From positions 1 to 7,543 of the forward strand of contig DODG01000236.1 in assembly GCA_003509065.1 (NCBI GenBank): a DNA stretch of 7,543 bases, in the 5' to 3' direction. A program made the translations under genes and the position numbers. The first letter of the stretch is position 1. Every line of letters begins with the position of its first letter. Origin of the DNA: Acidobacteriota bacterium. GTDB taxonomy: Bacteria; Acidobacteriota; Vicinamibacteria; Vicinamibacterales; UBA823. This document shows, one piece after another, positions 1 through 6,193 of this stretch. The notes beneath the pieces are model-generated. The model searched no databases. It was given only the letters and a program-made list of their open reading frames with translations, and was not told the origin of the DNA.

Positions 1-197
1 AAATGCTTGAGTCGAAGGGCCAGCTGAACATCCCGATATCGGAACACTCTAGCGTTACCGTTGGATTTCGTCTTGCCCAGCTCTGAAAATTCTTCAGTCC
101 AGGATCTCAGCACGTACGGCTCTATGCCAACGAGTTCACACACATCGGATGCCTTATACGAGGCGCGCTTTGGGATAATTGCCGTCCTTGTACTCAT
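1..197 (-). CDS. MerR-like helix-turn-helix transcriptional regulator (N-terminal part)
   Basis: The first 65 codons are visible; the gene continues past the left edge of the window. The start ATG at 195-197 is preceded by a purine-rich GAGAGA, a weak ribosome binding site. After a short basic leader the protein reads YKASDVCELVGIEPYVLRSW (residues 14-33), then an acidic stretch and RVFRYRDVQLALRLK. This is the winged-helix DNA-binding fold of the MerR superfamily: helix-turn-helix, then the wing with its aromatic-Arg motif, then the start of the next helix. The wording (vCEl..i.pYVLRsW) resembles small MerR-like proteins common in Acidobacteriota and Deltaproteobacteria, often found near HU/IHF genes. 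The effector region is not visible, so the ligand and targets are unknown. It lies 55 bases downstream of der on the same strand and may be co-transcribed with it or use its own weak promoter. The family call is fairly secure; the role is not. Confidence 0.82.
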   Translation of the reverse strand, partial: MSTRTAIIPKRASYKASDVCELVGIEPYVLRSWTEEFSELGKTKSNGNARVFRYRDVQLALRLKH

Positions 198-231
198 ATT
201 CTCTCGTGGGCGAACAGTGAACGAATGGTGA

Positions 232-240
232 AGTATATCA
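232..240 (-). promoter_or_regulatory. Possible extended -10 promoter for the MerR-like gene
   Basis: Read on the minus strand, the der/MerR gap contains TGATATACT, which is an extended -10 motif (TG, one base, then TATACT). It would place a transcription start near 225, giving a leader of about 28 bases before the ATG at 197. I see no good -35 box at the matching distance, so this is a weak prediction. Readthrough from der is equally plausible. Confidence 0.3.
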
Positions 241-252
241 TGCAGCTAAAAG

Positions 253-1626
253 CTACTTTTGGCGTCGCCGCACATGGATCTTGATCGGTGATCCCTCAAA
301 ACCAAACGTCTCTCTGAGTTGATTAATCAAAAAGCGCTCATAGGAGAAATGAAATTTTGTCGCCACATTCGTAAAAAAGACGAAACTGGGTGGTTCGATT
401 CCGATCTGGGACGCATACAAGATTCGAACTACCTTCCGCCCTGGACTTGGCGGGCTGTGTGCTCGTGTTACTTTCTCCACAAAGCGATTCACGGCCGCTG
501 TTGGAACTCGTTGACTGCGGGCTGAGGCAATCCGGTCAACGGTTTCTAGCACCTTTGCAAGTCGTTCACCAGTCAACGCGGAAATGTGCAAGATCGGTGC
601 AAAGTCAAGAAACTTGAGCTTTCGTCGTACAGACTCGTCGTAAGTTTTTGCTGTTAAAGGATCAGTGGATTTTCGTAAATCCCATTTATTAGCAACAATT
701 ACTATTCCACACCCCGATTGGGCAGCTTCACCCGCAATGGTTGCATCTTGATCGGCAATCTCTTCGCTTGCATCCAGCATTAAGAGTGCGACCGCAGATC
801 GTTTAATGGCACGTTTTGCGACGAGAACGCTCACAGCTTCAACCTGTCCGGCACTTGCAACACGCCCTGCCCGTCGAATGCCCGCTGTATCCACTAGGCG
901 AAAAGATTTTCCATGCCACTGGAGCACTTCGTCGATTGCGTCGCGAGTTGTTCCTGGCTGAGCGTTGACCATAACCCTCGGTTCGTGCAGTAATCGATTC
1001 ACTAGGGACGACTTGCCTACATTCGGTCGACCTATGACAGCGACAGCCACCTCTTCGATTTTTGTGTCGTCAAGGGCGTTTGTTTTTGTGGACGCAAGAG
1101 TTCCTCGTCGCTGTGGTAGTGCCTTAATAACTTCATCTAATAGATCGCCGATGCCTTGACCATGCTCTGCTGAAATTTCAATCACCGGTTCAAATCCGAA
1201 CTGGTAAAACTCGAGACAGTGATTCTTGGCACGGCGATCGTCAGTCTTGTTGACAACCATTACAACGGGTACCCCGAGTGGTCGCACTTTTCGAACTACT
1301 TCTTCGTCCGCTGAGACACAGCCTTCCCGTCCGTCCACCACAAACAATACAAGGTTTGCGGCTTTCATGGCTCGCATTCCCTGTTCGACGACTTGAGCCT
1401 GAAGAGGATCTGCACTCGCACCAAAGACTCCGCCGGAGTCCACAATGCGAAATGTAACCCCTAACCACTCGGTATTCTGAGTTAAAGTGTCGCGAGTGGT
1501 ACCAGGTTTAGCCGTAACAATGGCTTGACGTCTGCCGGTGATACGATTAAACAATGTGGACTTCCCAACATTGGGTCGTCCAACCAATACCACTGTGGGG
1601 TTCCCACCTGATTGTTTGCTGGTCAT
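253..1626 (-). CDS. der: Ribosome biogenesis GTPase Der (EngA)
   Basis: Der is a cytoplasmic GTPase with two tandem G domains that is required for assembly of the 50S ribosomal subunit. All landmarks are present in the 457 residues. G domain 1 has GRPNVGKS at 16-23, PGTTRD at 41-46, DSGG at 63-66, NKTD at 126-129 and a G5 SA at 152-153. G domain 2 has GRPNVGKS at 199-206, PGTTRD at 224-229, DTAG at 246-249, NKWD at 313-316 and SALTG at 349-353. A KH-like RNA-binding domain fills roughly 365-457 and ends in a basic tail. Length is close to the usual 440-490. Domain 1 has DSGG where most relatives have DTGG, a conservative change. The ATG at 1624-1626 begins six residues before the linker into G domain 1, with a modest AGAAAG upstream. 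It is transcribed away from the HU gene, and a MerR-like gene follows after 55 bases. Confidence 0.98.
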   Translation of the reverse strand: MTSKQSGGNPTVVLVGRPNVGKSTLFNRITGRRQAIVTAKPGTTRDTLTQNTEWLGVTFRIVDSGGVFGASADPLQAQVVEQGMRAMKAANLVLFVVDGREGCVSADEEVVRKVRPLGVPVVMVVNKTDDRRAKNHCLEFYQFGFEPVIEISAEHGQGIGDLLDEVIKALPQRRGTLASTKTNALDDTKIEEVAVAVIGRPNVGKSSLVNRLLHEPRVMVNAQPGTTRDAIDEVLQWHGKSFRLVDTAGIRRAGRVASAGQVEAVSVLVAKRAIKRSAVALLMLDASEEIADQDATIAGEAAQSGCGIVIVANKWDLRKSTDPLTAKTYDESVRRKLKFLDFAPILHISALTGERLAKVLETVDRIASARSQRVPTAAVNRFVEKVTRAHSPPSPGRKVVRILYASQIGIEPPSFVFFTNVATKFHFSYERFLINQLRETFGFEGSPIKIHVRRRQK

Positions 1627-1639
1627 CTTTCTAAGAAAG
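1627..1639. repeat. 13-base palindrome abutting the der start codon
   Basis: CTTTCTAAGAAAG is a perfect inverted repeat (6-base arms around a central A) lying directly against the der ATG. It includes the AGAAAG that would serve as the der ribosome binding site. The central loop is too small for a full RNA hairpin, although a four-pair stem with a five-base loop is possible. It may be an operator, may mask the ribosome binding site, or may be chance in a purine/pyrimidine-rich leader. Confidence 0.35.
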
Positions 1640-1652
1640 TAGTCTGTTTTAG

Positions 1653-1678
1653 GTTACACGATCACTTGACAGTGTAAC
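1653..1678. promoter_or_regulatory. Inverted repeat bracketing the HU -35 box (candidate operator)
   Basis: GTTACAC at 1653-1659 and GTGTAAC at 1672-1678 are exact reverse complements separated by 12 bases. The arm centres are 19 bases apart, about two helical turns, so both half-sites face nearly the same side of the DNA. The HU -35 hexamer at 1666-1671 lies in the spacer and touches the right arm. The gap serves two divergent genes, so a dimeric regulator bound here could affect HU and possibly der. The repeat is seen directly; the operator role and the identity of the binding protein are inference. Confidence 0.5.
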
Positions 1679-1694
1679 TATATATATTTATGAT
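1666..1694 (+). promoter_or_regulatory. Sigma70-type promoter of the HU-M50 transcription unit
   Basis: A perfect TTGACA (-35) at 1666-1671 is followed by an ideal 17-base spacer and TATGAT (-10, one mismatch to TATAAT) at 1689-1694. The spacer end is very AT-rich. A start at about 1701 would give a leader of roughly 22 bases that includes the GAGGAG ribosome binding site. This is the strongest promoter in the window and suits an abundant nucleoid protein. It also rules out the upstream in-frame ATG at 1690, which lies inside the -10 box. Confidence 0.85.
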
Positions 1695-1707
1695 ACTTAC
1701 AGATTTT

Positions 1708-1713
1708 GAGGAG
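1708..1713 (+). promoter_or_regulatory. Ribosome binding site of the HU-family gene
   Basis: GAGGAG ends nine bases before the ATG at 1723 and is a strong Shine-Dalgarno match. It decides the start: an ATG 33 bases further upstream in the same frame has no such site and lies within the promoter. Confidence 0.85.
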
Positions 1714-1722
1714 TTGCTAAGC

Positions 1723-1995
1723 ATGATTAAAGTCGACATCGTCAACCAAGTTTCGACAAACGCATCCATTACTAAGGTTAAGGCTGAGATCGCAGTCGAC
1801 GCCGTCTTCGAAGCGATGCGAGTCTCGATGGAACGAGGTGAGCGTATCGAACTACGCGGTTTTGGAGTCTTTCAGGTGAAGCCCAGGAAGCGTGGCATCG
1901 GTCGCAATCCGAGGACAGGCAAGGAAGTCCGGATCCCACCAGGCCGAACCATTCGCTTTAAGCCTGGCAAGGATCTTCGGAATATTGGAAATTAA
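1723..1995 (+). CDS. HU/IHF-family nucleoid-associated DNA-binding protein
   Basis: This is a small basic protein that bends and compacts DNA as a dimer and supports replication, recombination and transcription. With the ATG at 1723 it has 90 residues, the standard HU/IHF length. The N-terminal helical part (about 1-45) carries the dimer interface and leads into GFGVF at 47-51. The beta arms follow, with the family signature GRNPRTG at 60-66, whose Pro63 corresponds to the residue that intercalates into DNA. It ends with IRFKPGKDLRN (78-87), matching the usual F.PGk.Lr closing. Whether it acts as a homodimeric HU or as one IHF subunit cannot be decided from one chain, so no symbol is given. 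It is driven by the strong promoter at 1666-1694. The M50 protease gene starts 12 bases after its stop and is probably co-transcribed. Confidence 0.96.
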   Translation: MIKVDIVNQVSTNASITKVKAEIAVDAVFEAMRVSMERGERIELRGFGVFQVKPRKRGIGRNPRTGKEVRIPPGRTIRFKPGKDLRNIGN

Positions 1996-2007
1996 CGGAC
2001 TTCTGAA

Positions 2008-2994
2008 TTGTCATTCGAGTCTGCCCCACTTCCTGAAGTCACACGGCCTGAAGAACGTCTTTCGAGTTCAGGATTAGCCCATCTTCCTCAAGCACCGACC
2101 GGACACCACAGGAAACCGAGACGGTGGGTACACCTGTCGCTTTTTTTACTCACACTGGTTACTACAACCCTCGCTGGCAGCGCTCATTATTTAGGATTTC
2201 ATTCTAATTTTGGCTTAAATGAAGTTACGTTGCCCTGGACTACCCTGCTAACAGGTGGTGGTTGGTATAGTTTTACACTTCTGTCGATCCTTGGCGCACA
2301 CGAATTTGGACACTATTTTGCCTGCCGTTATTACCGCATCAACGCTTCGCTGCCCTACTTTATACCGGCACCACTACCCCTAACAGGAACTCTGGGTGCT
2401 CTTATTCGCATTCGTGAACCAATTCGAACTAAGCCAATGCTGTTTGATATCGGAGTGGCGGGTCCAATTGCTGGTTTCATCGTGGCTTGCCCTGCGCTTT
2501 TGATCGGTATTGCCTCTTCACGGGTAACGGAACTACCTTCAGATTTTTCTGGTTTAAGCCTCGGTGAGCCACTTTTATTTCAATTTGTGACTTGGCTATT
2601 TTGGGGTTCCCTTGCAGAGGGTCAGTCTCTAAATTTGCATCCAATGGCCTTTGCCGCTTGGTTTGGTCTTCTTGCGACGGCGCTCAATCTGTTCCCTGCT
2701 GGCCAACTCGATGGTGGTCATATTTGCTATGCTGCTTTTGGCCGTAGATCGACCTTGGTTACCTATGCAACTGTCATCCTAACGATTTTTCTGGCCTTTT
2801 GGTCGCGCAGCTGGTTGCTTTGGGCCTTTCTAATGATTGCAATGCTTCTGATGTCTGGCCCCAATCATCCTAGGACGCAGGACGAGAATCTTCCGCTCGA
2901 CGATACCCGAAGGATTGTGGCGTATGTGGCCTTCGCAATCTTTCTAGTATGTTTCACGCCCACACCTATCGAAGTGTTTCACCTGATTAATTAG
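2008..2994 (+). CDS. M50 (site-2-type) intramembrane metalloprotease
   Basis: This is a predicted zinc protease of the inner membrane. The family cuts membrane-embedded substrates such as anti-sigma factors in regulated intramembrane proteolysis. The 328 residues contain the zinc motif HEFGH at 98-102 and the third-ligand motif LDGGH at 234-238 (Asp235), both next to membrane segments. Hydrophobic segments lie at about 42-62, 80-98, 146-170, 188-202, 213-230, 250-283 and 303-318. The stretch LPYFIPAPLPLTGTLGALIRI (115-135) is typical of this subgroup. The first 40 residues are hydrophilic, with a basic HHRKPRRW just before the first membrane helix. No PDZ domain is seen, unlike RseP. The start is TTG with a weak upstream GGA; an in-frame stop precedes it and no ATG or GTG occurs before residue 144, so TTG is the only good choice. 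It probably shares the HU promoter. The substrate is unknown. Confidence 0.92.
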   Translation: MSFESAPLPEVTRPEERLSSSGLAHLPQAPTGHHRKPRRWVHLSLFLLTLVTTTLAGSAHYLGFHSNFGLNEVTLPWTTLLTGGGWYSFTLLSILGAHEFGHYFACRYYRINASLPYFIPAPLPLTGTLGALIRIREPIRTKPMLFDIGVAGPIAGFIVACPALLIGIASSRVTELPSDFSGLSLGEPLLFQFVTWLFWGSLAEGQSLNLHPMAFAAWFGLLATALNLFPAGQLDGGHICYAAFGRRSTLVTYATVILTIFLAFWSRSWLLWAFLMIAMLLMSGPNHPRTQDENLPLDDTRRIVAYVAFAIFLVCFTPTPIEVFHLIN

Positions 2995-5489
2995 AGGACG
3001 GAAACCGGATCAACGTCGACAATAATTTGGCCCTGTAAGTCGGAGCACGCATGGAGAGCCCCTTCTAAGACTTTCCGCATCTCACGGCGATGTCTGCTCT
3101 TCGTAAGCACTTGGACTCGGTAGTCACCCTTCAAACGTTCAAGAGGTGCAGGCGCGGGACCTAACACTTCCAACGAATTGTTACTGTCACGCAAGGCGTC
3201 TACGAACTGAGTTGCGACCCGTAAGGCACTTCCTGCCGATCGATGTTTTACCACCATATTTGCGAGCGCCACGATTGGCGGGTATCGCATTCTTTGCCTG
3301 AAAATCAATTCCTCTTCATAAAAGCTTTTATAATTCTGTTGGCACGCGTGGTGCAGACTATAGTGATCAGGGTGTAGTGTTTGGACAATGGTTTGTCCCG
3401 TTCGCCCACCCCGTCCTGCCCTACCTGAGACTTGAGTGAGGAGTTGAAAAGTTCGCTCCGCTGCTCGGAAATCCGCAACCCCTAGTCCCACATCAGCAGA
3501 AATGACGCCCACCAGTGTGACGTTTGGAAAATCATGTCCCTTCGCAATCATTTGAGTGCCTACCAATACATCAAGCTCTCCTTGACCAAATTTTCTGAGC
3601 AGCGCGCCTAGTGCACCTCGACGGCGAACTGTATCCCGATCAATTCGTCCTACCCGAGCCCCCGGAAACGACGCCAGAATTTCTGTTTCAACACGTTGGG
3701 TGCCTAACCCTATCTGCTCTAGATACTCGCCTCGACACTGGGAGCATCTTTTTTTAATTCGCTCGGTATGACCACAATAATGGCATCGCATCTGCTGTGC
3801 CATGCGGTGAACGGTGAGTGAAACACTGCAGTTTGGGCATTCAAATAGCACGCCACATTGTCGACAAATCATTGCGGCTGCGAACCCTCTCCGATTCAAG
3901 AGAATTAATGTCTGCTCACCACGTTTCAGCCGTTCAGTAATCCCAGCCCGTAGAGGTGCGCTGAGGATCACACCGGGGCCATTCAATGCGTATTCTTCTC
4001 GCATATTGACAACCTGTGTCTGTGGAAGTGGTCTATCGTGCACACGACGTGTTAATTCTATGAGCGAATAGCGACCCAGGGCGGCATTATGGTAGCTCTC
4101 CATTGAAGGAGTAGCTGAACCTAGCACAATCAAAGCGTCGGCTTCCTGGCCACGAACGATTGCTAAATCGCGTGCATGATATCTGGGGTGTTCGTCCTGT
4201 TTGTATGACCCATCGTGTTCTTCATCCACAACGATTAGCCCCACCCGCTGCAACGGAGCAAATATTGCAGACCGTGTGCCGATTACAATATCAATCCCTC
4301 CTGAGCGAATTCGATGCCATTGATCGTGTCGCTCGCCGCTAGACAAACCACTGTGTTGAATAGCGACACGGATACCAAAGTTCGACCGGAAAGCAGTGGC
4401 CATCGCTGGAGTTAGCGCAATTTCTGGCACCAGAATGATGCATCGGCGGTTCGAATCCAGCAGTTTCTTCGCTAATCGGAGGTAGATCTCTGTTTTTCCA
4501 CTACCTGTAACCCCGTGCAGTAGTGCGACATGAAATTTTTGCCTTGTGGCTCTTTTGATCAACTCAGACAGCGCCCTGTCCTGTTCGTCTGTCAACGTTA
4601 CTGACGCAACCTCAGCCATCGATTTGCCTTCGTGTTCGGAACTCCAGGGATCGCGCTCAATCTTTTTATCTTCAATCTCGACCAAGCCCATGTCACGCAA
4701 TCGATTTACAGTTGCAGTATTAATTCCAAGTTTACGTAACCGATTTAATGGAAGACTCTTTGCTTTCTGATTCTGAAGTAGGGCAATAAGCTCCCGTTGT
4801 CGTGTACCGAGGCGGCCCGTTTCGTTTTTCTTTGCTGCATGTTTTAGAACCGCCTGATTTTCTGCAGATCTCAATCGCGCTATTTTTATAGTCTTAAAGT
4901 TTGCTGTTGTTTCAGGGAATCGGTAGTGAATTTCGAGCAGTGATTGAGTTTCCAATTTTCGGATCAACGTCAGCCAACGTCGCTGCCCTAGCCGCTTTAC
5001 AACGGCTTTCTGCTGTCGAAATCCCAATTTTTTGACAACACGATCGAGACGCTGCGGCTGTTCTGTCGATAATTCACGAAGTAGTGCTGCGCTTTGGCCA
5101 GAGACCTCACCGCTCAGAAGTGCAGCTGCACCGTGTTCTGTTAAACGGGCCAACTTCGCAATCTCCTTCCATCCTCCAGGAGGCATTGCAGCTGTCAGCA
5201 CATCGCCGACACCAGAGAGATAGTACTCCGCAGTCCAAAGTGCGAGATGAAGGACCTCTAATGGAATGAACGCTTCGACGTCTAAAACACCTAAAAGATT
5301 CTTAATGCTATCGGGCGCCAACTCTGAGTTATTTGCATTGTTTACAATTACGCATGCGGTGAGTACGCGCCTTCCAAGCGGCACAATAACTCGTGCGCCG
5401 ACTTCAGGCACTTCCATCAAGTCGGGTACTCGATAGGTCAATAAATCAAGACGTGAAACGGGTACCGCAACCTTGACGAGGCGATTCAT
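2991..5489 (-). CDS. priA: Primosomal replication restart helicase PriA
   Basis: PriA recognises stalled or repaired forks, remodels them as a 3'-5' helicase and starts reloading of the replicative helicase. The 832 residues show the N-terminal 3'-DNA-binding domain (about 1-105, opening VKVAVPV), a winged-helix region, and two helicase lobes. The Walker A is GVTGSGKT at 326-333, the Walker B/DEEH is at 422-425, and GSATPS is at 457-462. Eight zinc-binding cysteines form four pairs at 542/545, 551/554, 569/572 and 582/585. GTQMIAKGHDFP (644-655) and SGRAGR (688-693) are the late helicase motifs, followed by the C-terminal domain. It is longer than the 732-residue E. coli protein, mainly in the middle linker and winged-helix part (about 180-300). 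The gap to the upstream glycosylase gene is 49 bases and holds no clear ribosome binding site or promoter. Its stop codon overlaps that of the convergent M50 gene. Confidence 0.98.
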   Translation of the reverse strand: MNRLVKVAVPVSRLDLLTYRVPDLMEVPEVGARVIVPLGRRVLTACVIVNNANNSELAPDSIKNLLGVLDVEAFIPLEVLHLALWTAEYYLSGVGDVLTAAMPPGGWKEIAKLARLTEHGAAALLSGEVSGQSAALLRELSTEQPQRLDRVVKKLGFRQQKAVVKRLGQRRWLTLIRKLETQSLLEIHYRFPETTANFKTIKIARLRSAENQAVLKHAAKKNETGRLGTRQRELIALLQNQKAKSLPLNRLRKLGINTATVNRLRDMGLVEIEDKKIERDPWSSEHEGKSMAEVASVTLTDEQDRALSELIKRATRQKFHVALLHGVTGSGKTEIYLRLAKKLLDSNRRCIILVPEIALTPAMATAFRSNFGIRVAIQHSGLSSGERHDQWHRIRSGGIDIVIGTRSAIFAPLQRVGLIVVDEEHDGSYKQDEHPRYHARDLAIVRGQEADALIVLGSATPSMESYHNAALGRYSLIELTRRVHDRPLPQTQVVNMREEYALNGPGVILSAPLRAGITERLKRGEQTLILLNRRGFAAAMICRQCGVLFECPNCSVSLTVHRMAQQMRCHYCGHTERIKKRCSQCRGEYLEQIGLGTQRVETEILASFPGARVGRIDRDTVRRRGALGALLRKFGQGELDVLVGTQMIAKGHDFPNVTLVGVISADVGLGVADFRAAERTFQLLTQVSGRAGRGGRTGQTIVQTLHPDHYSLHHACQQNYKSFYEEELIFRQRMRYPPIVALANMVVKHRSAGSALRVATQFVDALRDSNNSLEVLGPAPAPLERLKGDYRVQVLTKSRHRREMRKVLEGALHACSDLQGQIIVDVDPVSVL

Positions 5490-5538
5490 TGCAACAGAAT
5501 AACAGGAGATCTAGTTCTCGTGGAGTAAGAGCTCACCC

Positions 5539-6192
5539 TCAGGACTTCAAAAGCTCTCTAACTTTTTTCATGTCCTCCCATACGTCTCGTTTTCGACTCG
5601 GACTCCGGAGAAGAAACGCCGGATGAAACGTTGGAATTAACGAAGCACCTCGATATTCATATACTTTTCCTCGAAGCCGAGAAATGGTCTCACTGCTTTC
5701 TAGTAACGTTTGGGCGGCAAAGGTCCCAAGCGCAACGATGACTTTTGGCTTGATCGTATCAATCTGTGAAAACAGAAAAGGTTCGCACGTCTCAACCTCG
5801 TCGGCCTCTGGATTGCGATTTTGTGGAGGTCGACACTTAATAACATTGGCGATGTAGACTGATTCACGAGAGAGATCGATTGATTCAATAATCTTGGTTA
5901 ACAACTGACCAGCCCGACCGACAAATGGCACTCCCTTGGTGTCTTCATCGCGACCCGGAGCCTCTCCAACAAACATCAACTGCGCATGTTCGTCGCCGGC
6001 TCCGAAAACAATTTGTTTTCGACCCAGTTCATGCAGCTTACAACGCGTGCACTCGCCAAGCTCTGTTCGAATGTCTTTAAGTGTCACAGTGATGTACCCG
6101 CGTTGACGCCATGCTGGCCCACGACTAACTCCCGTAACTCCTAATTCCTTAAACCATTGAAGATGGGCAGTAAGCTGGTCTGGATTGGTCAT
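5539..6192 (-). CDS. Family 4 uracil-DNA glycosylase (iron-sulfur type)
   Basis: This enzyme removes uracil from DNA, arising from cytosine deamination or dUTP incorporation, as the first step of base excision repair. With the ATG at 6190-6192 it has 217 residues. The four cysteines expected to hold the 4Fe-4S cluster are at 48, 51, 120 and 136. The active-site motif GEAPGRDED is at 76-84, followed by GVPFVGRAGQLL. The second motif HPAFLLR starts at His190. An N-terminal extension of about 45 residues (including LQWFKELGVTGVSR) precedes the catalytic domain. A TTG at 6220-6222 would add ten residues and overlap coaBC by 29 bases. I prefer the ATG because it lies one base beyond the coaBC stop, an arrangement that suits coupled translation, but neither start has a strong ribosome binding site. 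It sits between coaBC and priA in the apparent operon. Confidence 0.95.
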   Translation of the reverse strand: MTNPDQLTAHLQWFKELGVTGVSRGPAWRQRGYITVTLKDIRTELGECTRCKLHELGRKQIVFGAGDEHAQLMFVGEAPGRDEDTKGVPFVGRAGQLLTKIIESIDLSRESVYIANVIKCRPPQNRNPEADEVETCEPFLFSQIDTIKPKVIVALGTFAAQTLLESSETISRLRGKVYEYRGASLIPTFHPAFLLRSPSRKRDVWEDMKKVRELLKS

Positions 6193-6193
6193 C

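Noticed and set aside
248..260. Small hairpin AAAAG-CTA-CTTTT at the der stop as a terminator
   Set aside because: The five-pair AT-rich stem is too weak and no U-run follows in the der direction.
1241..1468. Minus-strand 75-codon frame within der
   Set aside because: It is an alternative frame of the first der G domain, with low-complexity Arg/Ser-rich content typical of shadow frames.
1690..1722. Upstream in-frame ATG giving an 11-residue longer HU protein
   Set aside because: The ATG sits inside the -10 box, has no ribosome binding site and would exceed the standard 90-residue length; the ATG at 1723 has a strong GAGGAG.
1627..1722. A distinct promoter for der in the divergent gap
   Set aside because: AT-rich -10-like sequences such as TATATA exist on the minus strand, but no hexamer pair with proper spacing is convincing, so none is annotated.
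3814..4071. Plus-strand open frame of 85 codons antisense to priA
   Set aside because: It lies wholly within the strongly conserved zinc-binding and helicase part of priA, has no recognisable protein features and is best explained as a shadow frame.
5490..5538. Terminator or promoter between the glycosylase gene and priA
   Set aside because: The 49 bases contain only short restriction-type palindromes (GAGCTC, AGATCT), with no stem plus U-run and no clear -35/-10 pair.
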